From: Tubiluchus corallicola
Taxonomy: Eukaryota > Priapulida > Priapulimorpha > Priapulimorphida > Tubiluchidae
Assembly (NCBI GenBank): GCA_030141605.1
Contig: JAQGDQ010002445.1
Location: 1-33,253, forward strand
Direction of reading: 5' to 3'
Length of the DNA: 33,253 nucleotides
The translations under genes and the position numbers were made by a program. Positions 25,032 through 33,253 of the stretch are shown piece after piece; position 1 is the first letter of the stretch, and every line of letters begins with the position of its first letter. The notes below the pieces were generated by a model. That model made no database searches. It had not been told where the DNA came from and saw only the letters and a program-made list of their open reading frames with translations.

Positions 25032-26282
25032 TTATTGATTGAGTAAATAATTATATTTTGCAACGCTAATGTAGCCATCTTTATATGCTTTTAGTTGTTT
25101 TAACTTACACTGCAATATTAGCTGCTGTGCATCTAATAACTCCTCAAATGTGGCAGAGTTAGAGGAGTATGATGAAGCCAATATGTTTATCATTTGTTCT
25201 AATGTTTTGATTTGTGTGGTATATAGTTTTATATATTTTTCTGCTTCATTAAAACTATACATAACCATATCATACTCACTTCTTAATATATTTTCTTCAT
25301 TTTCTTTTTTGAACGAAATTTCAGTTTTCTTTATTTCCGCTTCTTTTTTTAGTGATTTGTACTTTTTTCTGTAAATGGGAACACTCATTGTCAACATTGG
25401 CATAAAGGCGTCTTTTCCGTTATTTTCTAAAGTAGAATTGTCGTATTTTTGTATAAAAATATAGTCTAATCCTATTCCAATATTGGGTCTTCCTTTTTTT
25501 CTTGATAATTTTTCCCTCTCTTCTTGTGCTTGCAATTCATAGTAAAGTTTAGAAATCAAAGGGTTGTTCTGCAAGCTATCTAAAGGAACATGATGTATGA
25601 TTGGCTCTATTGTAGCTGTGTCAATTAATACTTTTTCTTCAGGAGTTATGTTCAAAAGGGCATTGAAATGTGATTCTAAAGGTGCTTTTTTCTCTATCAA
25701 AGCTTGTAAGTCTGTTTCTGCTGTTTCTATACTTAACTGAATCCTCAACACATCAACAAGTGAGGCCGTACCAGTTTCATACTTGTTAATAGAGAGAGCT
25801 TGAAATGACTTCAATATCGCTATGTTATTTGCATTAACGCTAATGCTTTTTTCCAATTCCCATAAATTATAATATACTTGTTCTATATCGAAAATCAGCT
25901 TATTTTTTTCATATAGAAACTCTTCATATTTTTTTGAAACTTCTAATGTAGAAATTTTCTTTTGCGTTGATAAAGTCCCAAACCACGGAAACATTTGAGA
26001 GATAGACACTTTAAATGTCTGTTGACCAGTACGGGTTTCAACAGGGGAAATGAAATACCCAAATGCTACTTGTGGGTCGGGCAGTGTTCCTGATTGGTTT
26101 ACCTTTTCAAGCGCTATGTAATACTCTTCAAATTTACTTTTTAACAGTGGGTTGTTTTCCAATGCTATTTGTTTGTAGCTTTCTATTGATTGCCCTAAAC
26201 ATAACCCCATATTAGCAATTATAACAAATATGGAGATAAAAGCTTTTTTGTATTTGTATATATGTTTCATTTGTAATATCAT
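25032..26282 (-). CDS. cusC: TolC-family outer-membrane efflux protein (CusC type)
   Basis: The protein has 416 residues with a signal peptide (ISIFVIIANMGLCLGQ). The family's two long helical hairpins are visible: SYKQIALENNPLLKSKFEEY early, PDPQVAFGYFISPVETRTGQ with a MFPWFGTL loop, TGTASLVDVLRIQLSIETAE, and in the second half LSRKKGRPNIGIGLDYIF and a NSATFEELLDAQQLILQCKL helix. TolC proteins form trimeric channels through the outer membrane. The first ATG (26282) is 1 nt from the cusA stop; a second in-frame ATG (26270) starts MKHIYKYKK and is also possible. Its place between pump and adaptor genes assigns it to this efflux system. Confidence 0.9.
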   Translation of the reverse strand: MILQMKHIYKYKKAFISIFVIIANMGLCLGQSIESYKQIALENNPLLKSKFEEYYIALEKVNQSGTLPDPQVAFGYFISPVETRTGQQTFKVSISQMFPWFGTLSTQKKISTLEVSKKYEEFLYEKNKLIFDIEQVYYNLWELEKSISVNANNIAILKSFQALSINKYETGTASLVDVLRIQLSIETAETDLQALIEKKAPLESHFNALLNITPEEKVLIDTATIEPIIHHVPLDSLQNNPLISKLYYELQAQEEREKLSRKKGRPNIGIGLDYIFIQKYDNSTLENNGKDAFMPMLTMSVPIYRKKYKSLKKEAEIKKTEISFKKENEENILRSEYDMVMYSFNEAEKYIKLYTTQIKTLEQMINILASSYSSNSATFEELLDAQQLILQCKLKQLKAYKDGYISVAKYNYLLNQ

Positions 26283-26283
26283 G

Positions 26284-29200
26284 TTATTTATTCAACCTAA
26301 GTTCTTGATACCAACTGTATAACACAGGAACAACAAATAGCGTGATTAATGCTACTAGCATTCCACCTGTTAATGGTATTGCCATTGGCAACATAATATC
26401 AGAGCCTTTACCCGATGAAGTTAGAATAGGCAGCAATGCCAGTAATGTTGTTGCTGTAGTCATTAAACATGGTCTAATTCTTTTTAATCCTGCATTAACT
26501 ACAGCATTGTGAATATTTTGTTTTGTCTTGTTTTTTGTTTTTGCAAAAGAGGATTGTAGGTAGCTCATTATTATTACTCCGTCATCTGTAGCAATGCCAA
26601 ATAGAGCTAAAAAACCGACCCAAACTGCTACATTTAGGTTTATAGTGGTAACTTGAAAGATCTCTCGTAGATTTTTTCCAAATAGGCTAAAATTTAAAAA
26701 CCAATCTTGTCCATAAAACCATATTAGCATAAACGCTCCTGAAAAAGCTACCAGTATGCCTATAAATACTATAAACACAAAAGCGGTTTTCTTTATTAGT
26801 AAGTAGAGAATGAGAAATATTATCAGCAATGATATGGGTAAGATAAACATAAGTCGGTTTTGTGCTCTAACTTGATTTTCATAGTTGCCCGAAAACTTAA
26901 AACTAATACCGGGTGGTACAATAATTTCTCCTGTTTGAATTTTGCTGTTAATGTGCTGTTGAACTTCTTCTACAACATCCACTTCTGCATGGTTTGGTTT
27001 TTTGTCAAACAATAAATAGCCAATTAAAAAAGTATCCTCACTTTTTATTGTTTGAGTTCCTATTGTATAGCGAATACTAGCTAGTTCTTTTAAAGGAATT
27101 TGAAATCCAGAATGTGTAGGCACCAGTACTCTCTCCATTTCTTGGGCATTGTTCCTCAATTCTCTTGGGTATCGAACACGAATGTTATATCTTTCTCTTC
27201 CTTCTACTGTATAGGTAAGCGGTACACCCCCTATTGCTGTTTCTATTATTTGTTGCACATCGTTGATTGTCAAACCATAACCGCTTATTTTTTCCCTGTT
27301 AATGTCAATAAGTATATAGGGCTTTCCAGTGATTTTATCTGCAAAAACAGAAGGTTTTTTTACAGAAGGAACTTCTTTAACTATTTTTTCTAGTTGTAGT
27401 CCAAATTGTTCAATGGTCTTCAAATTGTCTCCTTTAATTTTTATTCCCATAGGTGCTCGCATTCCTGTTTGTAGCATTACAATTCTTGCTTCAATAGGGT
27501 GTAGTTTTGGAGCAGAAGTTACTCCCAATAAGCTAGTAGCATTGATGATTTCTTGCCAAATATCGTCACTGTTTTTTATTTTTTTTCGCCATTGTCTAAA
27601 ATATTTTCCTTTGCTGTCGTATATAAGTTTGCTAGTGTCCAAATTATTACTTACTGCATCGTCATTGGAAATAATATCACCATTTTTTAATATGAAATTG
27701 CCATTGTTGTCTGTTTTAAATGTTAATTTTTCTTCTTTTTCGTTTTCCAAATATTCAGATTTGTATTGAATAATATTTTCGTACATGGAGATAGGGGCGG
27801 GATCTAAAGCACTTTCAACTCGTCCTAATTTCCCTAATATTCCTTCTATTTCTGGTATTTGAGAAATAGACACGTCTAAATATGTTAGTGTTTTGTGATT
27901 TTCATCAATGCCCGCATGTGGCATAGATGTGGGCATTAGTAGAAAAGAGCCTTCGTCAAAGGAGGGCATAAACTCCTTGCCAGTACCAGGAAAAGCATGG
28001 TGTAAAGCACTCCAAACAGTGGTTGTTTGCAGCTTTTGTTTGAGTTTTGTTGAGCCCAATGCTATAAAACTAAATGTATTGTCAAAGCCTATCCACACTG
28101 TAAGTCCAAATACCAATAATAGAGCAGGGATAAGAAGAAATTTGGCTTTATTTTTAAGACACCACATTAATATATACTTATAGTAGTAGATAAAAAGCTT
28201 AAATCCTCCCATTATTACGCTAATAATAGATGCGACAAAGAGTAAGTTGATAAATAAATTTTTGTCATTTCCTAGTGGTTTCCAATACAGTGTTAAAAAA
28301 TAAGTGGATAGCAGTGCGACAATGATAATGTCTGTATAGTGAGGAAATTTTATTATGTTAGAAAAGTGAGTTTTAGCAATGTAAAATATTCCTAGCAATA
28401 TAATAAATACTCCCAACCAAAAGTTACTGATTATGGCTAATGTCAATCCCATAAGAACACACAAAGCGTTTAGAAAAGTTAAAACTTTTTGCTTGTTGAC
28501 TTTCAGTCCAAATATCCAATATGCGGCGGCTGGAAGAACAATTGCAGTAAGAATGAGAGAAGCTGACAAAGTGAATGTTTTCGTGTAGGCTAATGGAATA
28601 AAAAGCTTACCTTCTGCATTAGTAAGCATAAATATAGGAAGAAAACTTACAATAGTGGTAAGTACGGCTGTAACGACTGCCGGAAGTATTTCTATGGTTG
28701 CTTGATAAATAGATTGAATAGTGAGGGTATTGTCTCTCTCCTTGTATTTAATAATGTTTTCGGTAAGAACAATTCCCATATCAACAATAGTGCCTATGGC
28801 GATAGCAATTCCTGATAGCGATACAATATTGGCATCTATGCGAAAGAGATACATCATCATGAAAACTATCAAAACAACTAAGGGAAGTAGAGAGGATATG
28901 AGTATAGAGGCTTGGATGTTTAATATCATAATTATCACAACAAGTATTGTAATAAGTATTTCAAGGCTTAGTGTTTTGTTAAGTGTGTTTAAGGTTTCGT
29001 TAATGAGCTTGGTTCTATCATAAAAGGGAACTATTGTAACTTTAGAAACGGTTCCGTCTTCTAGGTTTTTTTGTGGCAGCCCTAATTCAATTTCTTTAAT
29101 TTTTTCTTTAACTGCATTTATAACTTGTAGCGGATTTTCGCCATATCTTATAGTAACCACGCCTCCTACTGTTTCTATGCCGTTTTTGTCCATTATTCCT

Positions 29201-30066
29201 CTACGTTCAGCAGGCCCAATATTTACCTTGGCAATATTTTTAACTTTTATGGGTGTGTTGTCATAGACGTCTACTACAGCATTTTCTATGTCCTCTATAC
29301 TTTTTACATATCCTAATCCTCTTATAAAATATTCTGCTTGGTTAATTTCAATACTTTTTGCTCCTACATCCTTATTAGAATTTTTTATTGCCTTCAGCAC
29401 CTTATCTATTCCAATATTATAGTTTTGTAAAGCAGTGGGATTTAGGTTTACTTGATACTCCTTGACATATCCTCCTATGGAGGCTACTTCAGAAACCCCA
29501 CTAACAGACATTAGAGCATATTTTACATAATAGTCTTGTATGGTGCGAAGTCTGTGCAAGTCCCAATCATTGCGAGTATTTCCTTCTTGGTCTCTGCTCT
29601 CTAAGGTATACCAAAACACTTGCCCCAATCCTGTTGCATCAGGCCCCAAAATAGGACGAGCATTTTCAGGAAGCATTACAGGAGGGATGGATATGAGTTT
29701 TTCTGATATTCTTGACCTGCTCCAGTAGAACTCTATATTTTCTTCAAAAATTATGTATATACTTGAAAAACCAAACATAGAACTGCTTCTAATCGTTTTC
29801 ACTCCCGGAATGCCCATCAAAAATGTAGTGAGAGGGTAAGTAATTTGATCTTCTACATCTTGAGGAGAACGCCCAGGCCATTCGGTAAAGACAATTTGCT
29901 GGTTTTCTCCAATATCTGGAATGGCATCTACTGCTACGGGATTGCGTGGAAGTATGTTAATGTTCCAATCAAAAGGAGCTGTGATAATTCCTCCAAGTAC
30001 AATACTTATAATCAGTAGTGCTGTAATAAATCTATTATATAGAAAGAATTTTGCAATGGTATTCAT
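26284..30066 (-). CDS. cusA: CusA/CzcA-family heavy-metal RND efflux pump
   Basis: The protein has 1260 residues. It exports metal ions with proton influx through the CusABC complex. Visible marks are the start of an RND pump (FFLYNRFITALLIISIVLGG), the porter motif TEWPGRSPQDVEDQITYPL, GVSEVASIGGYVKEYQVNLN, SGIAIAIGTIVDMGIVLTEN in helix 4 with its Asp, and a second-half motif ATDDGVIIMSYLQ. Heavy-metal RND pumps are usually near 1040 residues. The excess is mainly an insert after TM6 (about residues 520-640) with several extra hydrophobic segments, as in other Bacteroidota CusA proteins. Substrate is probably Cu(I)/Ag(I), given the adaptor's metal-binding domain, but zinc or cobalt cannot be excluded. 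It is the first gene of the pump-channel-adaptor run. Confidence 0.93.
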   Translation of the reverse strand: MNTIAKFFLYNRFITALLIISIVLGGIITAPFDWNINILPRNPVAVDAIPDIGENQQIVFTEWPGRSPQDVEDQITYPLTTFLMGIPGVKTIRSSSMFGFSSIYIIFEENIEFYWSRSRISEKLISIPPVMLPENARPILGPDATGLGQVFWYTLESRDQEGNTRNDWDLHRLRTIQDYYVKYALMSVSGVSEVASIGGYVKEYQVNLNPTALQNYNIGIDKVLKAIKNSNKDVGAKSIEINQAEYFIRGLGYVKSIEDIENAVVDVYDNTPIKVKNIAKVNIGPAERRGIMDKNGIETVGGVVTIRYGENPLQVINAVKEKIKEIELGLPQKNLEDGTVSKVTIVPFYDRTKLINETLNTLNKTLSLEILITILVVIIMILNIQASILISSLLPLVVLIVFMMMYLFRIDANIVSLSGIAIAIGTIVDMGIVLTENIIKYKERDNTLTIQSIYQATIEILPAVVTAVLTTIVSFLPIFMLTNAEGKLFIPLAYTKTFTLSASLILTAIVLPAAAYWIFGLKVNKQKVLTFLNALCVLMGLTLAIISNFWLGVFIILLGIFYIAKTHFSNIIKFPHYTDIIIVALLSTYFLTLYWKPLGNDKNLFINLLFVASIISVIMGGFKLFIYYYKYILMWCLKNKAKFLLIPALLLVFGLTVWIGFDNTFSFIALGSTKLKQKLQTTTVWSALHHAFPGTGKEFMPSFDEGSFLLMPTSMPHAGIDENHKTLTYLDVSISQIPEIEGILGKLGRVESALDPAPISMYENIIQYKSEYLENEKEEKLTFKTDNNGNFILKNGDIISNDDAVSNNLDTSKLIYDSKGKYFRQWRKKIKNSDDIWQEIINATSLLGVTSAPKLHPIEARIVMLQTGMRAPMGIKIKGDNLKTIEQFGLQLEKIVKEVPSVKKPSVFADKITGKPYILIDINREKISGYGLTINDVQQIIETAIGGVPLTYTVEGRERYNIRVRYPRELRNNAQEMERVLVPTHSGFQIPLKELASIRYTIGTQTIKSEDTFLIGYLLFDKKPNHAEVDVVEEVQQHINSKIQTGEIIVPPGISFKFSGNYENQVRAQNRLMFILPISLLIIFLILYLLIKKTAFVFIVFIGILVAFSGAFMLIWFYGQDWFLNFSLFGKNLREIFQVTTINLNVAVWVGFLALFGIATDDGVIIMSYLQSSFAKTKNKTKQNIHNAVVNAGLKRIRPCLMTTATTLLALLPILTSSGKGSDIMLPMAIPLTGGMLVALITLFVVPVLYSWYQELRLNK

Positions 30067-30109
30067 GTTGATTCAATAGTTTTTTGTTTTTTATATAATG
30101 AAAACATAC

Positions 30110-30134
30110 GTTTCTATTTTGTGCAAATAGAAAC
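30110..30134. promoter_or_regulatory. Inverted repeat upstream of cusA (operator or stem-loop)
   Basis: GTTTCTATTT (30110-30119) and AAATAGAAAC (30125-30134) are perfect 10-bp arms around 5 nt. The element lies between the HYC_CC_PP gene and cusA, 43 nt before the cusA ATG. No U-run follows it on the minus strand, so an operator or RNA processing/attenuation element is more likely than a terminator. No regulator gene is in the window. Confidence 0.5.
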
Positions 30135-30157
30135 CGCACACTAAAAAACTATCAAAC

Positions 30158-30538
30158 CTACAATAAAAATGAAGAGGTAAACTTAGAACTGCTTTGCAGG
30201 GCTAATGGCGGACTCTCTTTGATATTATAAGTTACTGTAAGTTTATTATGATTTACAATGAAATGTATTAGTTTTTGATAGGGTAGGGCATTGTCTGGAG
30301 TATTGAGAGCAAAATTAGATAATAGATATTCATCTTCTAATGATAAAATTTCTGTTTTGTCATGGCAACACTCTTCTGCGCATCTGTTGGCATTATACTC
30401 ATCATTGCAGCAACACGAGTTACTTACGTATATTATGTTGAGTAAATATTTGTTACCACAATAGTGTTTGTTTAGCATCAAATTGCATGATAGCAGCAAT
30501 AGATAGATAGAAATAATATGTGTGAATCCTTTTTTCAT
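30158..30538 (-). CDS. HYC_CC_PP family exported small protein
   Basis: The protein has 126 residues with an N-terminal signal segment (HIISIYLLLLSCNLML). It has the three marks that name the family: HYC (NKHYCGN), paired cysteines (NSCCCND and EECCHDK) and SPP near the end (ESPPLAL). Members are common in Bacteroidota next to heavy-metal efflux genes. With at least nine cysteines and several His in the mature part, it may bind copper or a similar ion in the periplasm, but this has not been shown to my knowledge. It is on the same strand as the cus genes, 91 nt upstream, with the inverted repeat between. Confidence 0.8.
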   Translation of the reverse strand: MKKGFTHIISIYLLLLSCNLMLNKHYCGNKYLLNIIYVSNSCCCNDEYNANRCAEECCHDKTEILSLEDEYLLSNFALNTPDNALPYQKLIHFIVNHNKLTVTYNIKESPPLALQSSSKFTSSFLL

Positions 30539-30627
30539 AGAATTTACACATTATAATATTTTTTATTTTTAAAAGCAAATATTTTTTAATTTAATTTTCA
30601 TTTTTAAAATTTCACAAAATATGGTAT

Positions 30628-30635
30628 TATTTTTG
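30628..30635 (+). promoter_or_regulatory. -7 promoter box of the exported protein gene at 30652
   Basis: TATTTTTG matches TAnnTTTG exactly and stands 16 nt before the ATG; a TTTG at the -33 position is not seen. The transcript leader would be very short. Confidence 0.35.
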
Positions 30636-30651
30636 TATCAGATACATTGTT

Positions 30652-31846
30652 ATGCTTTATAGAAGTATGTATATACTGCTGTTTGCTTGTTTTTCTTTGG
30701 TGGCTTTTAGCCAAAGTAAAGATAGCGTAATTCGAGACACTTCGTTACTTAATAAAGATATTAGTGAGTTTGACGATGTGTTGCCCAATATTACTATTAA
30801 GGTATTGGATTCATTAAATATAGAGCAAAAAGATATACTTCAGACTTGGTTGGAAGCCAACCCTACTTATTATTTAGAGCCGTTGGAAATTTCTGTTGAA
30901 GAAGACTTGTCTGTGCTTAACACCTATTTTTCTGAAAGCAGTTTGGATGAATTTTATGATATTGTTAATGAATCTTTTCCAGGTAAAATTACTAAACAAG
31001 AAGCAGGTTATTTGCTAAAAATTATTAAAATAGAGCAACAGTTTACAACATATCAAGACGTAGAGAGCTTACAAAAAATTCTATTTAAATTACACCCAAA
31101 TTTGGAGGCTACCTTAAACAAAAACGGAGGAATAGATAGCAAATATGGGTATGCTACGCGAGAGTCTGTAAAAAGAATAACAATAACAATAGAGGGAATA
31201 ATGCAGGAAAAGATAGATGATGAGTATGTTAAATTGTATCTGGACAGATATGAAGCTTTTCATACTGTCTTTATACTGATAGATGTAAGTGGGAGCAATA
31301 ATAAGAATAAGAAGTTTCCTTTTCAGCTTACCAAATATATGAAAAGATATTTAGAGCGAAACTATAGTGTATATATCCGTGAATATGGAGAGGATGGAAT
31401 GGAAAGAGGAATACTTACAAGTGCGTTGATTTTAAAACAGTTAAGTGAAGGAAAAATTCTATTAGAACCTGATACCCGCTTATTGATAGAACTACATACA
31501 GATGAGCCAGATGCATCAGGCATGGTAGGTAGAAAATTTAGCATGGTTAATATGGTAAAAATTCTTCAAGCATTAAAGAAGTATAGCCTTTATCTTTCAG
31601 AAAAAGGTAATGAAGTAACTATGGGTTTTGTGTTTTATCAATTAGAAGGAAAGCCAGACACAGGAATAATAAAGTTGGTTGAATTTTCATTATCTGATAT
31701 AGAAAGAATGCCCCAAGATTTAAGGAGTAAAAATCCTAATAAGCCTATCAATATGATTCTTAGAAAAAAACTCAACTGTGCAAAAACGTTGGTGGTTTTC
31801 ACTTCCTATGGAGTCTCAGTTTGTGTTGGATTTGATGTATTGATAA
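30652..31846 (+). CDS. Exported protein of unknown function, probable frameshift near the end
   Basis: The first 370 or so residues are one clean frame: a signal peptide (YILLFACFSLVAFSQ), then a helical acidic region and a mixed region with VFILIDVSGSNNK (about 205-217), which faintly recalls a VWA-like strand. I do not recognise the family. The same frame runs on to 32088, but that puts its last 80 or so residues antisense to the end of rmuC, which is implausible. Removing one A from the A7 run at 31764-31770 leads instead to a short end (NSTVQKRWWFSLPMESQ, then FVLDLMY) with tandem stops TGA TAA at 31841-31846, just 4 nt before the rmuC stop. The protein would have about 397 residues. The indel may be real or a sequencing artefact. 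Confidence 0.65.
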
Positions 31847-31850
31847 GGCA

Positions 31851-33050
31851 CTATGAAGTTGCTGTTTTGTCAATGAGCTTGGCGTCAAGTTCTTTATTTG
31901 ACTTAACCCCAAGTTTTTTTAATTTTTCGGCTCTTTTAATTAAGTTTCCTCTTCCTTCTGTAAGCTTGTTCATTGCACTGTCATATTCCGTTGTAGTGCT
32001 TTGTAGCTTTTCGCCTATCTTTTTCAAATTTTCTATAAAAGCTACAAACTTATCATATAAAGCTCCGCCTTGTTTGGCTATTTCTTGAGCATTTTGACTT
32101 TGTTGTTCTTGTTTCCAAATGTGAGCTATTGTTCGTAGTATTCCTATTAGCGTAGAGGGAGTAACAATAATAATGTTCTTTTCAAATGCCTTATTATATA
32201 TGTTAAGGTCATGTTGGACAGCTAAAATGAATGCGGATTCTATGGGGATAAATAGCAAAACAAAATCAGGTGAGTTATCAACAAGATTTTGGTAGTTTTT
32301 TTTACTCAAGTCATTAATATGGTTATTTATGGAGTTTAAGTGCTGAGTTATGTATGTTGCTTTATCGACATCATTAGAAGCACTTATGTACCCTTCATAA
32401 TGGGTTAAAGAGACTTTGGAGTCAATGACAATATTTTTGTTATCTGGTAGCTTGATAGTGACATCTGGGCGCAAATTTTTCCCATATTCATCTTTAAATG
32501 ACGGCTGTATTTCATAATGAATATATTTTTGTAATCCCGTAAATTCTAATATTTTTTCTAATTGCAACTCACCCCAATCGCCTTGTACTTTGCTATCGCC
32601 TTTCAATGCTTTAGTAAGGTTTTCTGCTTCTTGAGTCATTTGTTGATTAAGCGATAGTAGGTTCTTAATTTGTTCTTTTAATTCTCCATGCTTTTCTCTT
32701 CCCTCTTTGTTGGTGACCTCTATTTTTTGCTCAAAATTCTGTATTTGTTCTTTTAGGGGAGTGAGCAGTACTGATAAGTTGGTTTGATTTTGCTCTGTAA
32801 ACTTTTTGCTTTTTTCCTCTAATATTTCGTTAGCCAAATTTTTAAAATATATACTCAGAGTTTTTTTGTCCTCGTCTTGTTTCTTTTGCAGATATTCACA
32901 CTCTTTTTCTTTTCCAATAAATTGCTTAGAAATATCGTTGTATTTTCCTTTTACTGCTTCTATTTCTTTTGTCTTATCTTTAAGTAAGACGTAGTAGAAG
33001 AATATAGCAGTAATGACTGCTCCAACAATAAATCCTATAATTAACATCAT
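31851..33050 (-). CDS. rmuC: DNA recombination protein RmuC
   Basis: The protein has 399 residues. The N-terminal membrane anchor (MMLIIGFIVGAVITAIFFYY) leads into a long coiled coil (about 25-150). The RmuC nuclease-like domain has GDWGELQLEKILEFTGL, then RPDVTIKLPDNKNIVIDSKV and DFVLLFIPIESAFILAVQHD. VTPSTLIGILRTIAHIWKQE and a final helical part with an EGRGNLIKRAEKLKKLG motif follow. RmuC was found through its effect on inversion rates at short inverted repeats; its domain belongs to the PD-(D/E)XK nuclease group. ATG at 33050 fits. The PEBP-family gene ends 15 nt upstream on the same strand, suggesting co-transcription. Confidence 0.95.
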   Translation of the reverse strand: MMLIIGFIVGAVITAIFFYYVLLKDKTKEIEAVKGKYNDISKQFIGKEKECEYLQKKQDEDKKTLSIYFKNLANEILEEKSKKFTEQNQTNLSVLLTPLKEQIQNFEQKIEVTNKEGREKHGELKEQIKNLLSLNQQMTQEAENLTKALKGDSKVQGDWGELQLEKILEFTGLQKYIHYEIQPSFKDEYGKNLRPDVTIKLPDNKNIVIDSKVSLTHYEGYISASNDVDKATYITQHLNSINNHINDLSKKNYQNLVDNSPDFVLLFIPIESAFILAVQHDLNIYNKAFEKNIIIVTPSTLIGILRTIAHIWKQEQQSQNAQEIAKQGGALYDKFVAFIENLKKIGEKLQSTTTEYDSAMNKLTEGRGNLIKRAEKLKKLGVKSNKELDAKLIDKTATS

Positions 33051-33065
33051 TGTAAGAAATAACGC

Positions 33066-33253
33066 TTAGTCTCTTTTGCAATATGCAACGATAGAAGATT
33101 TTTCTATGGTTGCTGCATTTAGTTGAAATCCTACTAATGCAGGGTTTGAGTTTTTATCCAAACCTAACGTGTCTACGTTTAATGCATGTATGGTGATGAT
33201 ATATTGATGAAAACCGTGTCCTTGTGGGGGGCATGGTCCTCCATATCCTTGTT
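33066..33253 (-). CDS. YbhB/YbcL-family (PEBP, Raf kinase inhibitor-like) protein, C-terminal part
   Basis: A minus-strand frame enters from the window edge and ends with TAA at 33066-33068, giving 62 residues. It begins GYGGPCPPQGHGFHQYIITI, the ligand-pocket signature of bacterial PEBP proteins (GPCPPxGxxH), continues with ALNVDTLGLDKNSN and ends AYCKRD. The N-terminal two-thirds is outside the window. Bacterial members bind small anionic ligands, and their role is unclear. It is probably co-transcribed with rmuC, which begins 15 nt downstream. Confidence 0.88.
   Translation of the reverse strand, partial: QGYGGPCPPQGHGFHQYIITIHALNVDTLGLDKNSNPALVGFQLNAATIEKSSIVAYCKRD

Noticed and set aside
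31847-32088. C-terminal extension of the exported protein antisense to rmuC
   Set aside because: The composition fits reverse reading of rmuC, and a one-base change at the A7 run gives a natural end with tandem stops before rmuC.

Overview
The window is about 33 kb of an AT-rich genome (roughly one third G+C by eye) that belongs to a member of the Bacteroidota. The grounds are a type IX secretion (T9SS) C-terminal sorting domain, a GldH gliding lipoprotein, the long form of IspG, a BatA-type VWA membrane protein, a HYC_CC_PP family protein beside a Cus-type efflux operon, a short histone H1-like protein, and several promoters of the Bacteroidota kind (TTTG or TTG, about 19-21 nt, then TAnnTTTG). 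I see no rRNA, tRNA, CRISPR array, insertion sequence or phage gene. No gene-free stretch exceeds 300 nt; the longest (835-1069 and 9776-10049) show nothing beyond one possible -7 box.

Layout. 1-834 (-): N-terminal part of a BatA-like VWA protein. 1070-4346 (+): a small STM3941-like membrane protein, then a Roc-COR GTPase whose N-terminal part is a GC-rich Ala/Tyr repeat. 4348-7130 (-): a T9SS cargo protein and a membrane PASTA protein. 7219-9159 (-): ispG. 9272-9775 (-): gldH. 10050-13109 (+): a large AsmA-family protein with a repetitive coiled-coil tail. 13159-15710 (-): a purA-linked small protein, purA, a frameshifted STAS gene, yidD and a histone H1-like gene. 15756-17002 (-): a multiply frameshifted alpha-oxoamine synthase gene with an intact-looking promoter. 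17119-18927 (+): an M1 aminopeptidase. 19028-23287 (+): yebC, pyrH, an SH3 lipoprotein, frr and nhaD. 23352-30538 (-): a copper/silver-type RND efflux operon. 30652-31846 (+): an unrecognised exported protein with a probable homopolymer frameshift. 31851-33050 (-): rmuC. 33066-33253 (-): the C-terminal end of a YbhB/PEBP-family protein.

Most of this is core metabolism, translation and envelope biology. The accessory signals are the metal efflux operon and the Roc-COR gene. The latter carries about 330 bp at roughly three-quarters G+C, opening with a perfect 32-bp palindrome, inside an otherwise AT-rich coding sequence. It is the best candidate for something little described. A second theme is reading-frame damage: the STAS gene, the alpha-oxoamine synthase and the exported protein at 30652 all need frame changes to give full-length products. 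Two of these map to A-runs, so sequencing or assembly error must be separated from true decay or programmed slippage.
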